From Gammaproteobacteria bacterium (GTDB taxonomy: Bacteria > Pseudomonadota > Gammaproteobacteria > Xanthomonadales > SZUA-36), in assembly GCA_021772935.1 (NCBI GenBank), contig JAJFLA010000026.1:1-64000 (forward strand): DNA of 64,000 bases. The letters run 5' to 3'. Of the stretch, positions 32,579 through 41,432 are shown piece after piece. A program made the position numbers and the translations under genes. The notes beneath the pieces were generated by a model, which had not been told where the DNA came from, made no database searches, and saw nothing but the letters and a program-made list of their open reading frames with translations. Numbering within the stretch: position 1 is the first letter of the stretch; each line of letters begins with the position of its first letter.

Positions 32579-33216
32579 TAATTTTCAACAGCGTCCTGTT
32601 CAGACTCGGATTCTGTAGATTCAGAGCCGACTGCAGGTGTTTCTGCTTTGGCGGTCGTGGCGGTGGTGACAATCGGCACAAAAGAAACAAAACCCTGCCT
32701 ACCGGCGGTTCTTGCCATCTGATTGTGGCGTAAAAGATAAGCGTTAAGACGATTTGAATTGGCCTGTCGTGCCGAAGCGTAACTGACTGCTTGTGATACC
32801 GGTGCAAGTGGCAAGGTATTGGGGCTGACAAACGGCTGGTTAACAGATGTTGATAGCGCGGTATCACCTTCGTTAGGCAATTCACCCGACTGCGGCGCAG
32901 TCACAACAATGGCCATCAATGCCACACTTGCAGCAATCGCCAGTCCAGAAACTGGCTTTAGCCAACGGTTATCGCGCCAGGCGGATACAGTTGTCATTTC
33001 TGCTGCACTCAAAGATGCATTAAGTTTTACACTCAGGCCGGTAACCATATGTTTGCTACCGGGTTGACGAATGCAATCACGAACCAGGTGATAACGCTCC
33101 CATTTGTCACACATCGCTTCATCAGAAGACAGTCTGCGTATCAAGAATAAACCCGTTTCGCTTGAAAGCTCACCATCCATCAAGCTGGAAAGATGTTCTA
33201 AAGATTCATTACTCAT
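32578..33216 (-). CDS. rseA: Anti-sigma-E factor RseA/MucA
   Basis: A 212-residue anti-sigma factor. It begins with the RseA N-terminal domain (L-S-S-L-M-D-G-E-L) that binds sigma-E, has one transmembrane helix near 100-117 (L-A-I-A-A-S-V-A-L-M-A-I-V-V), and a periplasmic C-terminal domain. Regulated proteolysis of this protein frees the sigma factor. It lies 43 bp after rpoE. Confidence 0.93.
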   Translation of the reverse strand: MSNESLEHLSSLMDGELSSETGLFLIRRLSSDEAMCDKWERYHLVRDCIRQPGSKHMVTGLSVKLNASLSAAEMTTVSAWRDNRWLKPVSGLAIAASVALMAIVVTAPQSGELPNEGDTALSTSVNQPFVSPNTLPLAPVSQAVSYASARQANSNRLNAYLLRHNQMARTAGRQGFVSFVPIVTTATTAKAETPAVGSESTESESEQDAVEN

Positions 33217-33259
33217 TTCTACTACTACCTGTGCCGGATATCTGTTCAGATATCACTTA

Positions 33260-33856
33260 TTAGTCCCCGCTGTTAGTGTGACCACCAATAAGAGGATTTA
33301 GTTTCTCATCAATCGCTTCTCGAGCCCGAAATATTCTTGAACGAACCGTTCCTATCGGGCATTCCATGGTGGTGGCGATTTCTTCATAACTCATGCCATC
33401 CATCTCCCGCAGCATGATGGCTGTACGTAAATCTTCCGGAAGGGCCGCAATGGTGTCGTACACCGTTTTTTCAATCTCTTCACGAAGCAATTCGTTTTCA
33501 GGCGTGCTGGTCTCCTGTAACCGGCTGCTCATGGAGTATTGTTCTGCTTCAACGGCATCGATATCGCTCGATGGCGGTCGTCGGTTTCTTGCAACTATCC
33601 AGTTCTTTGCGGTATTGATCGCTATTCGATACAACCAAGTGTAAAAAGCACTGTCACCACGAAACCTGCCAATTGCCCGGTAGGCCTTGATAAATGCTTC
33701 CTGTGCCACATCCTGCGCCTCAGAGGAATCAGACACATAACGGGATACCAGACTGACAATGCGGTGCTGATATTTCTGAATCAGCAGGTCAAAGGCACGC
33801 TTGTCACCTTTTTGTACTCGCTCAACCAGCAACTGATCAACTTTAGCTTCACTCAC
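33260..33856 (-). CDS. rpoE: RNA polymerase sigma factor RpoE/AlgU
   Basis: A 198-residue ECF sigma factor closely matching AlgU (D-K-R-A-F-D-L-L-I-Q-K-Y-Q-H, G-D-S-A-F-Y-T-W-L-Y-R-I-A, G-T-V-R-S-R-I-F-R-A-R). It directs the envelope-stress response. I start at a GTG at 33856, which gives the family length. The frame is open without a stop to an ATG at 33970 that has AAGGG close upstream. So a 38-residue N-terminal extension, or an in-frame leader, is a real possibility. A sigma-E-type promoter lies further upstream, pointing to autoregulation. Confidence 0.93.
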   Translation of the reverse strand: MSEAKVDQLLVERVQKGDKRAFDLLIQKYQHRIVSLVSRYVSDSSEAQDVAQEAFIKAYRAIGRFRGDSAFYTWLYRIAINTAKNWIVARNRRPPSSDIDAVEAEQYSMSSRLQETSTPENELLREEIEKTVYDTIAALPEDLRTAIMLREMDGMSYEEIATTMECPIGTVRSRIFRAREAIDEKLNPLIGGHTNSGD

Positions 33857-34042
33857 TCCGCCTTGCACTCCAGCTGTCCGTATCGGTCCCGTCTTTAAAG
33901 GTGGTTGCCATGTTGATATTGCAGCCACAGGGGTTTCACCGGTAATTTTAACGACTCTGAGCGCAGTCATACGCCCTTACCTGTCAAAGATGAGCATAGC
34001 ATGAACAAATTCAACCCCGTTTAGATGCGTTTTGTTGCATGC

Positions 34043-34070
34043 TATGACCCCCTCTCTTTTCGGAGGTTCC
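34043..34070 (-). promoter_or_regulatory. rpoE: Sigma-E-type promoter of rpoE operon
   Basis: On the minus strand GGAACCT (34070-34064) and GTCATA (34048-34043) are separated by 15 bp. The E. coli sigma-E consensus is GGAACTT, 15-16 bp, GTCTAA, so each element differs from it by one or two bases. The start site would be near 34036, about 65 nt before the ATG at 33970. Confidence 0.65.
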
Positions 34071-34072
34071 AA

Positions 34073-34097
34073 ACTAAATGATCAAAAATCATTTAGT
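34073..34097. promoter_or_regulatory. Perfect palindrome near the rpoE promoter
   Basis: ACTAAATGAT at 34073-34082 is repeated in inverted form at 34088-34097, two bases beyond the -35 element of the rpoE promoter. It could be an operator or a small terminator; no T-tract follows. Confidence 0.4.
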
Positions 34098-34292
34098 CAA
34101 AGTGCATGCCGCATCATGACACTGATTAATTTCAGGGTTATTCATCTTATCACTAGTGCTCCTTCAACATGATGCTGCACAATCTATGCCCACCAACTTG
34201 GTTGACAATGAGCGCTTCCCCACAATCACACATGTGCATCACTGCTTGAGCAATGCGATAATAATGGGTTCAAATACGAACATTATGTCGCG

Positions 34293-34308
34293 TTGACGAA
34301 ACCGTCAA
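34293..34308. promoter_or_regulatory. Short inverted repeat upstream of aldehyde dehydrogenase
   Basis: TTGACG and CGTCAA separated by AAAC, about 42 bp before the start codon. Operator-like by position only. Confidence 0.3.
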
Positions 34309-34349
34309 AGCAAAGACTGGATCAACCCCTTACAAGGTAGACATTTAAT

Positions 34350-35867
34350 ATGGAATTTCTAAAACAGCTGGGCATTAAAGATATTAATCCGGGTGCATAT
34401 TTTGGCGATGGTCAATGGTCAAACACGACCGACGCTGGTGTAAAACAATCCATCAATCCCACAACCGGCGAGGTCATTGCAAGTGTATATGCAGCCTCGG
34501 CTGATGATTACGAAAAGGTTGTAAGCGGCGCCAGGACAGTATTCAAACAATGGCGCCAGGTACCATCACCGCAACGCGGCGAAGCTGTCCGTCTATGCAC
34601 TGAAGCTTTACGGCAGCATAAAGATGCACTCGGCAGTCTGGTCAGCCTCGAGATGGGCAAGATCAAGGCCGAAGGTGATGGCGAAGTTCAGGAAATGATC
34701 GACATCGGTGACTTCGCTGTCGGACAGTCACGCATGTTATATGGCTATACCATGCACTCGGAACGCCCTCTGCACCGCATGTACGAACAATGGCATCCTT
34801 TGGGTGTTGTTGGCGTGATTTCAGCGTTTAATTTTCCGGTTGCGGTGTGGGCCTGGAATGCTTTTATTGCTGCTATTTGTGGTAACGCAACTATCTGGAA
34901 GCCCGCTCACAGCGGTATATTGTGCTGTGTAGCAGTGCAAAATATCTGTAATGCGGCACTGGAAGATGCGGGTTTCCCACCGATCTTTCTGAACTTTATC
35001 GAAAATGGTCATGAATTGGCTGAACGCTTTGTCAATGACAAGCGAATCGACCTCGTGTCGTTTACAGGTTCCACCAATATCGGCCGCCAGGTCGGTGCAA
35101 AAGTCGCCACCCGCCTTGGGCGCAGCCTGCTGGAACTGGGTGGCAATAACGCCATCATCATGGACGAAACCGCTGATTTGGAAATGTGCATCCCCGGTAT
35201 CGTGTTCGGTGCCGTCGGTACCGCCGGTCAGCGCTGTACATCCACACGTCGTTTGATTGTTCATGAATCCATCCTGGAACGTGTCACTGATGCACTGGTC
35301 AATGCGTATCAGCAAGTAACAATTGGTGACCCGCTTGACCCCGCAACACTCATGGGCCCGCTGACCGATGAGAAAGCGGTCGCTTATTACGAGGCCGCTA
35401 TTGCCACAGCCATCAGTGAGGGTGGCAAAGTGCTTACAGGTGGCAAACGTTTGGACCGTCCAGGTAGTTTTGTTGAACCCGCCATTGTTCTTGCCAAAAA
35501 TGAATGGCAGATCGTGCAGGATGAAACTTTCGCGCCAATTCTCTATGTCATGCCGTTCAGTGATCTTGAAGAAGCGATTGCCATGCACAATGACGTGCCC
35601 CAAGGGCTCTCTTCGGCAATTTTTACTTTGAATATGCGTAACGCCGAGCGCTTTTTATCAGCAGTGGGTTCTGATTGTGGTATCGCAAACGTCAACATCG
35701 GTACCTCTGGTGCAGAAATTGGTGGCGCTTTCGGTGGTGAGAAAGAAACGGGTGGCGGGCGTGAGTCCGGCTCGGATGCATGGAAGGCTTATATGCGTCG
35801 CCAGACCAATACCATCAACTGGGGCAGTGATCTTCCATTAGCACAAGGCATCAAATTTGACCTGTAG
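34350..35867 (+). CDS. Aldehyde dehydrogenase, ALDH7/antiquitin type (P6C/alpha-aminoadipate semialdehyde dehydrogenase)
   Basis: A 505-residue NAD-dependent dehydrogenase. It carries [13 protein letters not shown], the catalytic Glu in L-E-L-G-G-N-N-A, and the catalytic Cys in [11 protein letters not shown]. These are the antiquitin/AmaB signatures; such enzymes oxidise L-piperideine-6-carboxylate to alpha-aminoadipate in lysine breakdown. The ribosome-binding site is weak (AAGG, 12 bases upstream). No other lysine-degradation gene is visible in the window, so the pathway role is inferred from family alone. Confidence 0.9.
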   Translation: MEFLKQLGIKDINPGAYFGDGQWSNTTDAGVKQSINPTTGEVIASVYAASADDYEKVVSGARTVFKQWRQVPSPQRGEAVRLCTEALRQHKDALGSLVSLEMGKIKAEGDGEVQEMIDIGDFAVGQSRMLYGYTMHSERPLHRMYEQWHPLGVVGVISAFNFPVAVWAWNAFIAAICGNATIWKPAHSGILCCVAVQNICNAALEDAGFPPIFLNFIENGHELAERFVNDKRIDLVSFTGSTNIGRQVGAKVATRLGRSLLELGGNNAIIMDETADLEMCIPGIVFGAVGTAGQRCTSTRRLIVHESILERVTDALVNAYQQVTIGDPLDPATLMGPLTDEKAVAYYEAAIATAISEGGKVLTGGKRLDRPGSFVEPAIVLAKNEWQIVQDETFAPILYVMPFSDLEEAIAMHNDVPQGLSSAIFTLNMRNAERFLSAVGSDCGIANVNIGTSGAEIGGAFGGEKETGGGRESGSDAWKAYMRRQTNTINWGSDLPLAQGIKFDL

Positions 35868-35891
35868 GCCATTAAGCAAGAAGCTTTAAAT

Positions 35892-36914
35892 ATGTATTCC
35901 CTATTACGCAGAGCCCTTTTCATAGCGGATCCGGAGACCGCGCATGGACTTGCACTTGAGGGTCTGCGCCTGGGTCATGGCGTGGGTGCTACCCAGCTAC
36001 TTTGCAATCGCAAAAGCCTGCCGGTCACCGTCATGGGATTGCAATTTCCCAACCCGGTAGGCATGGCTGCGGGTATGGACAAAAACGGTGATTATATCGA
36101 TGCACTGGGTAGCGTCGGATTTGGCTTTATCGAAGTTGGCACGGTCACTCCACGCCCGCAAGCAGGTAATCCCAAACCGCGTGTATTCCGTATCGAAGCT
36201 GCCAACGCAATGATTAACCGTTTGGGTTTCAATAACAAAGGCGTGGATCACCTGGTGCATCAGGTGAAAAGGCGTCAATTCAGCGGCATACTCGGTATCA
36301 ATATCGGTAAGAATTCTGATACGCCAAATAACAAGGCGGCCGACGATTACCTCATCTGCCTGGAAAAGGTATATCCGTACGCCGATTACATCACCGTCAA
36401 TATTTCCTCACCCAACACCAGTGGCCTTCGGGATTTACAGGATAAGAAAAGACTTGAAGGTTTACTGCGGGCGCTGAACAAAAAACGACAGGAACTGGCC
36501 GATGAGTTTCAAACGCGCGTTCCATTGGTAGTCAAAGTTGCACCCGATCTCGAAGATAACCAGATACCGGAAATTGCAGAAGTTCTGGTCCAAAATGAAT
36601 TCGATGGTTTGATCGCCACCAATACCACGATTTCCCGGGATGCTGTCAAAGGCATGCGTCACGCTGAGCAACAAGGCGGCCTTAGCGGCGCACCGGTAAA
36701 AGATAAAGCCAACCACGTACTGGCAGCGTTTCGTGCCGCTCTGCCAGATGATATTGCATTAATCGGTACCGGTGGTATCACTGAAGGCGAAGACGCGGCA
36801 GAAAAGCTGCAGCTGGGCGCTGACCTGGTACAGTTTTATACCGGCTTTGTGTACAAAGGACCCGATCTTGTGAGTGATTGCCTGAAAGCCATCGAAGCAC
36901 ATTCGCCCGCATGA
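35892..36914 (+). CDS. pyrD: Dihydroorotate dehydrogenase (quinone)
   Basis: A 340-residue class 2 enzyme that makes orotate and passes electrons to quinone at the inner membrane. It has the membrane-associating N-terminal helices, G-M-A-A-G-M-D-K-N-G-D, N-R-L-G-F-N-N-K-G, the catalytic Ser in V-N-I-S-S-P-N-T-S-G, and the FMN motif I-G-T-G-G-I. Its TGA overlaps the ATG of murB (ATGA). Confidence 0.97.
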   Translation: MYSLLRRALFIADPETAHGLALEGLRLGHGVGATQLLCNRKSLPVTVMGLQFPNPVGMAAGMDKNGDYIDALGSVGFGFIEVGTVTPRPQAGNPKPRVFRIEAANAMINRLGFNNKGVDHLVHQVKRRQFSGILGINIGKNSDTPNNKAADDYLICLEKVYPYADYITVNISSPNTSGLRDLQDKKRLEGLLRALNKKRQELADEFQTRVPLVVKVAPDLEDNQIPEIAEVLVQNEFDGLIATNTTISRDAVKGMRHAEQQGGLSGAPVKDKANHVLAAFRAALPDDIALIGTGGITEGEDAAEKLQLGADLVQFYTGFVYKGPDLVSDCLKAIEAHSPA

Positions 36915-37936
36915 AGCGAACAAGCAACGCCTCCCTCAAACATCTCAACAGCTTTGCAGTCGAGGCCCAGGCTGATCAGTTACTCGAGCTTGAATCCGAA
37001 CAAGATCTGGAATGGTTTACACACCAATACCGTTTTGATCCAAGCCATGATCTGATCCTGGGAGCCGGTAGTAATATCCTCTTTGCTGGCGATATTGATG
37101 GCACCGTCGTGCTCAACCGGATAACCGGCAAACACATCGTCACGGACTCAAACGATGAAGTCCTGATCGAGGCCTGCGCGGGTGAAAACTGGCACCAATT
37201 GGTGTTATGGAGCCTGGACCAGGGTTTGTCCGGCATCGAAAACCTATCACTGATACCCGGTCTGGCAGGGGCCGCCCCGATGCAAAACATTGGTGCTTAT
37301 GGTGTGGAACTCGCCGACACACTCGATTCAGTGCAGGCGCTTGATCTTAAAAGCAAAGAACTGCGTCTGTTCAAAGCCGAAGACTGCCACTTCGCTTATC
37401 GAAACAGTCGCTTCAAATCGTCCGATGCTGGACGTTACCTGATAACCCGCATCCGACTGCGTCTGCAACGTAATTTCACAGCAAAACTGGCTTACGCGGG
37501 TATCGGCGAAGAGCTGCAAGCCATGGGCATCGATGTACCAACTGCCAGGCAGGTCAGTGAAGCAATCATTCAACTCCGCGAACGTAAGTTGCCTGATCCC
37601 AAAATATCGGGCAACGCCGGCAGCTTTTTCAAGAATCCCGTGGTGAATATCACGACGGCAAATTTATTGAAAAATGAGTTTTCAGATTTACCGGTCTATC
37701 CGCTGAATGACCGTCAAGCCAAGCTCAGTGCAGCCTGGCTGATCGAGTCTTGTGGCTGGAAAGGTCACTGCATGGGCGGGGCCGCGGTCTCCGATCAACA
37801 CGCACTGGTATTGATCAATAAGGACAACGCCACAGGCAACGAACTGCTCTCACTCGCTGAAGCCATTCGCGAATCGGTTCAGCACCGGTTTGCTATTGAA
37901 TTACAAACAGAACCCCGTATCGTTCAAACATTGTAA
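36911..37936 (+). CDS. murB: UDP-N-acetylenolpyruvoylglucosamine reductase MurB
   Basis: A 341-residue FAD enzyme that makes UDP-MurNAc. It shows L-G-A-G-S-N-I-L-F-A, I-P-G-L-A-G-A-A-P-M-Q-N-I-G-A-Y-G, Y-R-N-S-R-F-K, the catalytic Ser loop G-N-A-G-S-F-F-K-N-P, and the type I-specific insertion. The start at 36911 gives the E. coli length and an ATGA overlap with pyrD. Confidence 0.97.
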   Translation: MKRTSNASLKHLNSFAVEAQADQLLELESEQDLEWFTHQYRFDPSHDLILGAGSNILFAGDIDGTVVLNRITGKHIVTDSNDEVLIEACAGENWHQLVLWSLDQGLSGIENLSLIPGLAGAAPMQNIGAYGVELADTLDSVQALDLKSKELRLFKAEDCHFAYRNSRFKSSDAGRYLITRIRLRLQRNFTAKLAYAGIGEELQAMGIDVPTARQVSEAIIQLRERKLPDPKISGNAGSFFKNPVVNITTANLLKNEFSDLPVYPLNDRQAKLSAAWLIESCGWKGHCMGGAAVSDQHALVLINKDNATGNELLSLAEAIRESVQHRFAIELQTEPRIVQTL

Positions 37937-37954
37937 ATACAAGCGGAGATCTAA

Positions 37955-39640
37955 ATGAACGTATTTTCACCCCCAATTAAAGGCTTTATGGCCACGACAC
38001 TTGTCAGCCTGTTTGCTCTGGGCAGTAATATGTCAAGGGCAGCTGAAGATGTCGCGGTTGAACAGATCGACTCCAGTGGATTACTCGAACGTATTTCGAC
38101 ACTGGCCTCGGATGAGTTTGGTGGCCGCGCGCCAATGTCCGAAGGTGAACGGCTGACTTTAAATTATCTCGAGACACAATTTAAGGAAATGGGTCTGAAA
38201 CCCATGTTTGGCGACAGCTACCGCCAGCCCGTGCCACTTGTTTCCATTGAAGCAGACCCCACCATGGCATTAAGCATCAATGATGCCGAGGGTAATACCC
38301 ATACATACGCCTACGGCGCCGAGGTAATGCTCGGCAGTCCCCAGGTAACAGAAGAAAATGGTCTGGTCGCTAGTGAGTTGGTTTGGGTGGGCTATGGCAT
38401 TGTTGCACCGGAATATCATTGGAACGACTATCAAGACATCGATGTAAAAGGCAAAACGGTGGTCATCATGGTTAATGACCCGGGTTACGCCACCCAGAAT
38501 CCAGAACTTTTCAACGGCAATTCCATGACCTATTACGGCCGCTGGACCTATAAATATGAAGAGGCGGCTCGTCAGGGTGCCGCCGGTGCATTGATTATTC
38601 ATCAAACAGCACCTGCTGCTTATGGCTGGAACGTGGTTGAAGACAGTTGGAAAGGTCCGCAATTTCATCTCGCGACTGATAACGACAACATGGACCGGTT
38701 AAAGGTCGAAGGCTGGTTACAACATGAAGTTGCCAAAGAACTCTTTGAACTCGCCGGCTTGAATCTTCAATCCATGACCGAGAACGCTGCCAAAGGCTCC
38801 GTAACGCCAAAATCAATGGGTTTACTGGCCAACGTGAATATCCGCAACACCATTCAGCGTGCCGAATCATTCAATATCGGTGCAATCGTGCCGGGCAGCG
38901 CACGAGCGGACGAGCTATTCATTTACATGGCACACTGGGACCATCTGGGCACAACAGCACACCAGGAAAAAGAGGAAGGCGATTTTATATTTAATGGGGC
39001 AGAAGACAATGCCAGTGGCACGGGCGGCCTGCTGGAAATTGCCCAGGCCTTTGCCACCCTGCCAAGCCCACCTCAACGCAGCGTAGGTTTTTTAGCAGTC
39101 ACCGGTGAAGAGTCTGGTCTGCTGGGCTCGCAGGCTTATGCCGTCAAACCCGCCTTCTCAATGAATAAAACCGTCGCTGGAATTAACATGGATCGCCTCA
39201 ATTTCCGTGGCAAGATGAACGATGTTGTCGTTATTGGTCACGGCGGCTCGGAAATGGAAACAATACTGGCCGAAGAAGCCCGCTTTTATGGCCGAACCAT
39301 TACACCGGAATCCACCCCGGAAAAAGGTTTCTACTACCGTTCAGACCATTTCAATTTTGCCAAAAAAGGTGTGCCGATCCTGTACGCACGCGGCGGCACT
39401 TCTGAACGGGCACATGGTGCTGAATACATCAGCCAACGTAATGCCGACTATGTTTCAAATCGTTATCACTCGCCCGCGGATGAAGTTCAGGAAAGTTGGG
39501 ACGTAGATGCAGCAATCGAAGATCTGGTGCTGTTCTACAAAATTGGCAAGCGTCTGGCCAACAGTAATGAATGGCCACAATGGTTTGAAGGTAACGAATT
39601 TCGGGTCATCCGTGAAACCTCGTTGTCCAAAGATAATTAA
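37955..39640 (+). CDS. Secreted M28-family metallopeptidase
   Basis: A 561-residue protein with a signal peptide (about 1-29, ending S-R-A-A). A PA-like insertion (residues about 135-260) is followed by the M28 zinc core: H-W-D-H-L-G-T, A-E-D-N-A-S-G-T-G, V-T-G-E-E-S-G-L-L-G-S, D-R-L-N-F and S-D-H-F-N-F-A. It probably removes N-terminal residues from peptides outside the cytoplasm. GGAG stands six bases before the ATG. It follows murB by 18 bp. Confidence 0.92.
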   Translation: MNVFSPPIKGFMATTLVSLFALGSNMSRAAEDVAVEQIDSSGLLERISTLASDEFGGRAPMSEGERLTLNYLETQFKEMGLKPMFGDSYRQPVPLVSIEADPTMALSINDAEGNTHTYAYGAEVMLGSPQVTEENGLVASELVWVGYGIVAPEYHWNDYQDIDVKGKTVVIMVNDPGYATQNPELFNGNSMTYYGRWTYKYEEAARQGAAGALIIHQTAPAAYGWNVVEDSWKGPQFHLATDNDNMDRLKVEGWLQHEVAKELFELAGLNLQSMTENAAKGSVTPKSMGLLANVNIRNTIQRAESFNIGAIVPGSARADELFIYMAHWDHLGTTAHQEKEEGDFIFNGAEDNASGTGGLLEIAQAFATLPSPPQRSVGFLAVTGEESGLLGSQAYAVKPAFSMNKTVAGINMDRLNFRGKMNDVVVIGHGGSEMETILAEEARFYGRTITPESTPEKGFYYRSDHFNFAKKGVPILYARGGTSERAHGAEYISQRNADYVSNRYHSPADEVQESWDVDAAIEDLVLFYKIGKRLANSNEWPQWFEGNEFRVIRETSLSKDN

Positions 39641-39683
39641 CCCGAATAATTCATCAGGGATTTAGAGTTTGCGCTGTCAAAAA

Positions 39684-40607
39684 TTATTGATTCGATAAAT
39701 TTCGAACCCCATTGGGTACATGCGCGGTTGCAACGTGCTCTCGCGCCGAATCGCAATGGACCTGTTGATCATCGAAAAAAATATCTGCACCAAATGCCGC
39801 AAGGAAAGGCCCCTTGGGTTTGCCACCCAGAAACAGCGCTTCATCAATGCGAATTCCCCATTGTCTCAATGTCAGAATAACCCGCTTATGGGCCGGTGCT
39901 GATCTTGCTGTCACCAAGGCCGTTCGTATGGGGTTGTTATCAATCGGATAAGCCGACTGGATTCGCTGTAACGCCTGCATCAAAGGTTTGAACGGGCCTG
40001 CTGGCAAGGGTGTCTCCGCATGTTGTTTTTCCTGTTGGGCAAATACCTCCAGGCCTTCGGCCTGGTAAACTTTCTCGGCTTCGTCACTAAACAAAACTGC
40101 ATCACCATCAAATGCAATTCGCAATTGTTTACCTTCTGACCTGCTACTTGCGCCCGTGAATATCATTGCCGAAGCGAAACCCGCCTGTAAGGTCTGTCTT
40201 ACATCTTCAGCATGACCGGACAAAAACAAATCAGCACCAATGGCTTGCATATAACGAAATGGACTTTCACCATTGGTAAATACGGCTCGCTGAATGTCCA
40301 GTCCATAATGTTCGATACTATTGAATATGCGCAGGCCGGAATCTGCACTGTTACGCGACATCAGGCAGACCTCAACACCCTGGTGATTGATATCATCTGC
40401 ATTGAGGGCCAATAATTTTTTTACCAACTGAAAAGCTTCACCCGGTTGCAAAAAAACATTTTCCCGGCTGATTTGATATTTTGCATAGGTCGCGAGCCCT
40501 TCAGATTCAAACACACAATGGCTTTTATCCAGGTCGAATAATGCACGCGAAGAAATCGCCACAACGAGTGGTGTGGTACTCAGTTCTTGGCTGTTTTTTT
40601 CTACCAT
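39684..40607 (-). CDS. 5'-nucleotidase (NT5C1-like family)
   Basis: A 307-residue protein of the family related to cytosolic 5'-nucleotidases. The HAD-like features are A-I-S-S-R-A-L-F-D-L-D near the N-terminus, I-A-F-D-G-D-A-V-L-F-S-D in the middle and F-D-D-Q-Q-V-H near the end; also F-T-N-G-E-S-P-F-R-Y. It dephosphorylates nucleoside monophosphates. It is convergent with the peptidase gene across 43 bp. Confidence 0.85.
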   Translation of the reverse strand: MVEKNSQELSTTPLVVAISSRALFDLDKSHCVFESEGLATYAKYQISRENVFLQPGEAFQLVKKLLALNADDINHQGVEVCLMSRNSADSGLRIFNSIEHYGLDIQRAVFTNGESPFRYMQAIGADLFLSGHAEDVRQTLQAGFASAMIFTGASSRSEGKQLRIAFDGDAVLFSDEAEKVYQAEGLEVFAQQEKQHAETPLPAGPFKPLMQALQRIQSAYPIDNNPIRTALVTARSAPAHKRVILTLRQWGIRIDEALFLGGKPKGPFLAAFGADIFFDDQQVHCDSAREHVATAHVPNGVRNLSNQ

Positions 40608-40664
40608 GCTGACAGCATAGCAGAGCCCCTCTCAGAACATGAGAAGGTGTGATGTTACAGTCTG

Positions 40665-41432
40665 TTAAAGGAACTGTTCGTTCAGGATTCGCTCTTCCAA
40701 TGAATGATCCGGGTCAAACATGAGTTTTAGTTCTGTGTCCTTGTCTTCAAAAGCATCCACACGAATGACATCCCGTACTTCGTCAGCATCTGCTGTTGCG
40801 CTTACCGTGCGCTTGTCATGATCAAGAACCTCAAAACTGACGTGTGCAGAACTCGGCAGTATCGCACCATTCCAGCGCCGGGGCCGAAACGGGCTGATAG
40901 GCGTCAGCGCCAGCGCATCAGTACCCAGGGGCAAAATAGGACCACGGACAGAAAAGTTATAGGCGGTACTACCGGCCGCTGTTGACAGCAATATCCCGTC
41001 ACAAACCAGTTCCTCCACTTTGATGCTGCCGTTGACAAGTATACGAATATGAGCAGCCTGATTGGTTTGACGAAGCAGCGAAATCTCATTGATGGCAAGC
41101 GCACTGGTCTCAGTACCTGATTTGGTCTGGACTTCCATACGAAGCGGGTTCAGGCTCACCGGCCGGGCGTTAGCCAGCCTGTTCATCAAATCATTTTCGC
41201 TATACCGGTTCATCAGGAACCCAACATTACCGATCTTCATACCAAAAACGGGTAAATCTTTTTGAATAAAACGATGCAAGGTACGTAACATAAAACCATC
41301 GCCACCAAGTGCCACAATGATCTCAGCATCATTCACGTCATGTTGGCCGTAACGTTTGCGCATCAACGCAACGGCTTCCCCGGCGGATTTAACCTGGCTG
41401 GCTACAAAATGAATACGGGTGGGAGCGGTCAC
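40665..41432 (-). CDS. nadK: NAD kinase, short alphaproteobacterial-like type
   Basis: A 255-residue NAD kinase with the diagnostic V-A-L-G-G-D-G-F-M-L, N-V-G-F-L-M-N, N-E-I-S and T-A-A-G-S-T-A-Y-N-F-S. It makes NADP+ from NAD+ and ATP. The short N-terminus and the F-V-A-S and M-R-K-R-Y-G-Q-H pattern resemble alphaproteobacterial NAD kinases more than the approximately 290-residue enterobacterial form. The start is a GTG that overlaps the GDH stop (GTGA), and no good ribosome-binding site precedes it, so it depends on GDH translation. Confidence 0.94.
   Translation of the reverse strand: MTAPTRIHFVASQVKSAGEAVALMRKRYGQHDVNDAEIIVALGGDGFMLRTLHRFIQKDLPVFGMKIGNVGFLMNRYSENDLMNRLANARPVSLNPLRMEVQTKSGTETSALAINEISLLRQTNQAAHIRILVNGSIKVEELVCDGILLSTAAGSTAYNFSVRGPILPLGTDALALTPISPFRPRRWNGAILPSSAHVSFEVLDHDKRTVSATADADEVRDVIRVDAFEDKDTELKLMFDPDHSLEERILNEQFL

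Larger units (their letters stand above)
33971..34349. other. Divergent regulatory region rpoE / aldehyde dehydrogenase
   Basis: No gene is seen in these 379 bases. They hold the sigma-E-type promoter, a 10-bp perfect palindrome with a 5-nt spacer (34073-34097) just upstream of it, and a short inverted repeat at 34293-34308 (TTGACG-AAAC-CGTCAA) near the aldehyde dehydrogenase start. I found no convincing sigma-70 promoter for the plus-strand gene; a TTGACA at 34202 lacks a good -10. Confidence 0.6.

Noticed and set aside
34821-35603. 260-codon frame antisense to the aldehyde dehydrogenase
   Set aside because: It is a shadow of a well-supported gene on the other strand, and the translation has no recognisable domain.
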